Shown here piece after piece: positions 61,751 through 64,000 of a DNA stretch of 64,000 bases (position 1 is the stretch's first letter; every line of letters starts with the position of its first letter). Made by a program: the position numbers and the translations under genes. The notes beneath the pieces were generated by a model. The model was given only the letters and a program-made list of their open reading frames with translations. It ran no database searches and was not told where the DNA came from. The stretch lies in NCBI RefSeq assembly GCF_900496995.4, contig NC_044029.1, positions 248,001 through 312,000 of the forward strand, written 5' to 3'. This DNA is from Aquila chrysaetos chrysaetos (Eukaryota > Chordata > Aves > Accipitriformes > Accipitridae).

Positions 61751-64000
61751 CTTTAAAGCAAAATAAAGTCATAGACAATAGCAAACACAAATTAGAACAT
61801 CACAGAGTTTTAAAATCTTTTTTCCACCTGTCATTCACAGATTAGCAAAGAATATTTCCTAGTGTGACATTTCTTTGATCTTTTCACTCAGCAAACAAAA
61901 CTGTAGAAAATTCATTCAACTCCCCTCACTTTCATCATCTCAATCTTTTTCTCCCCATACTCCATAACGTTTCATTCCATCACCATGAAGTCTGTGTATT
62001 TCAGCATAATTTGGAAACCTGAATTTAATGGAACACTATGCCAAAGTCTTTACAAGTTTCTACTAAAAAAAGAATAGCCTAAAAGCTTAAAAAGGCATAA
62101 ACACTGCTGTACTCAATTTGTTTCAAAAAAGTGATAGAGCTCCCTAAATAAATCTTGCATACCTTTGATGCTTACATCCTTTTATTATTTGCTGACTCTT
62201 CCCTTTGTTCAGTCTGTTAGGCAGCCCTGTTTGTTGCCGTTTTGAATTTTCATGCTATCTTCTTAAAAAAGGGGAATCACTTTATTATTTATAGAAAACG
62301 TAAAAAAGAGAATTTAAGCTGTTTCTCACATTGACACCCTACTCAACATGACTTACTGACTTGTGAGAAGTAACAAATAGTGTCTGTATCTGTAATTTAC
62401 TACAGCAGTTATCTTTTGCTGCTTTAGTGTATTTGTGACAACATAAAATACTCATTTGAGTGCAAGTCTGTATGTAATCAAGCCTCTGCACAATATGAAT
62501 AAAGAAGAATTCAGAAGCTTTTGCCTGGATATTTCAGCTAGATTACAGCAGTAGTGGGCAAAGACTGCACCACCAAAACCTAAAAGACACAACATAAAAG
62601 AGTAGGTTTTAAGGGCACTCATGAAAAAATGATTTGCCGTAATAAAATTGTACATGCAGCAGCCACTAATTTAGTAAAAGAGCACACAATATAAAAGATA
62701 CGTTAATTTGTATTTTATTCTTGAGAAAACGTATTGACAATATATTGACAAACACATTTAGAAACCATCAATTAAGTAGACTAACTAGATTTCAAAGCAT
62801 TAAGAACAGGGTTAATGGCAGTGTAGCTCAAAATGTTGGGTTTTTTAGCAGTTGGAGACTATTTTGATGGTCTCACCAAGCTGTCTTTAACACCAGATAC
62901 TAGTAGCTTGAAGTAGCACTACCCTTCACAAACTGCTATATGATAAATTAAATACAAGACCTCAAAAATAAAAGACAATATAAATTGCAGACCATATTGT
63001 CTTTCTGTAGACTGAATAGCTGAGCTACTTCACTGAAGTCATTTGATGAAAACATAATTTTCTTTTCCTTCTTTCTTCAAAGCCTATACAAAGAGCAGTA
63101 AAGGGATACTCATTTTGAAAACAAAACGTGAGATGTTTCCTGCTCTTTCATTAATAGGTCTTGTGATTAGTTCGAGCTTCTTTTATTTTCCATAAGTATG
63201 AGACATTCCCCAGTGTTCAACAAATAATTTGACTCTGAAGAGATTCTTACAGAGATGCATACACCTGTTTACTTTGAATATTTACAGACTGATGCACATT
63301 TCAACTGTCACTGGATAATGTAAGTGATGCGAGTGCGTTCTTAGTCATGACCTAGAGAAGAAGTGCTCATGAGCCAACTAGTAAAAACCCAGATACGTTA
63401 CTGCTGTAAGAATGTAGTTCAAGTGAAAATGACAGTCTGGACAATGTGAGGGCTTTTTTGGTTTTGCTTTTGTTTTTAATCTCACACAGAAGCACGTGCA
63501 TTTTTCCCTGACAAATTAAGAGCCCTGCTGAGATTCCAGTTGCTGGAAACCAGGTCAGAATTGCACCAGCCACAGGAAACGAAGAAAGATAACCAACTAG
63601 ACTTCACTAAATAAATGGAAACAAACAGGAAAGGCTAATTTAGCTACTTAAGTAAAAAATCAGCAAGGAAAACAGGAAGACTGAGTGCATAGTCAGCACA
63701 GGACTAAGGTTAAAAGTCATACGGGAACAGTTCCAGTGCTCAATGAACACAGGATCATATTCATTAAAAATGTGGACCTGGAGGACACAGAACAATCTGA
63801 TTTATGGAAATGAGCATAAAATGGAAAAGAATAGGGGCTAATTTCCATACCAGAAAATGGGCCTACAACACTGCAGTTATAGCAGGAAGGACTTTTAATC
63901 AGCATACTAATTCAGAAGTGGTATAATGTCGTTACAAAACAGCAAATAGACCATACGCTTGTTAAAGAATAAGACAAAAAATGATCCAGAAAACTATAGA
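61751..64000 (-). other. ATF7IP intron, runs off the window end
   Basis: About 2.25 kb upstream of the first ATF7IP exon in the window. I searched both strands for ATF7IP-like coding sequence and found none; open frames at 62452-62655, 63367-63573 and 63717-63905 are not protein-like. No repeat is recognised. Confidence 0.75.

Noticed and set aside
61751..64000. A further upstream ATF7IP exon
   Set aside because: No stretch on the - strand between good splice sites resembles ATF7IP; the open frames there are short and composition-driven.

Overview
The window is vertebrate nuclear DNA, almost certainly from a bird. It has spliced genes with canonical GT-AG introns, 5'-truncated CR1 retrotransposons ending in the avian ATTCTATG-type 3' repeat, and ERVL-like solo LTRs of a kind common in birds. 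The LTR type suggests a neoavian rather than a galliform bird, at low confidence. Three genes occur in an order also found on human chromosome 12p: GUCY2C, PLBD1, ATF7IP.

Layout. (1) 121-3816, + strand: the last four coding exons of GUCY2C, the intestinal receptor guanylate cyclase; its 5' part lies outside the window. Its 3' UTR probably ends just after an AATAAA at 4653. (2) 4.7-8.4 kb: intergenic DNA with one CR1 copy (about 5338-6127). (3) 7.9-9.1 kb: a CpG island that is the PLBD1 promoter and first exon. (4) 8448-49070, + strand: complete PLBD1 in 11 coding exons with consistent splice phases, encoding 543 residues; its introns hold a CR1 copy, a nested pair of solo LTRs, and many A/C-rich, poly-T/A and poly-G/C tracts. 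(5) About 49.15-49.8 kb: a short intergenic gap between two convergent gene ends. (6) 49.8-61.75 kb, - strand: the last four coding exons of ATF7IP, ending in the fibronectin type III domain, followed by a 3' UTR of about 5 kb. The rest, to 64000, is ATF7IP intron with no exon I can identify.

The three genes are not known to share a pathway. GUCY2C makes cGMP at the apical membrane of gut epithelium. PLBD1 is a granule/lysosomal phospholipase B-like hydrolase. ATF7IP is a nuclear partner of the H3K9 methyltransferase SETDB1. Their adjacency is conserved synteny, not an operon-like arrangement.

I found no undescribed biological system. The most interesting structure is a solo LTR inserted in inverted orientation inside another LTR of the same family, with both 5-bp target duplications still readable, in PLBD1 intron 8. 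Exon coordinates come from reading splice sites and reading frames and comparing with remembered family sequence; no alignment could be run.
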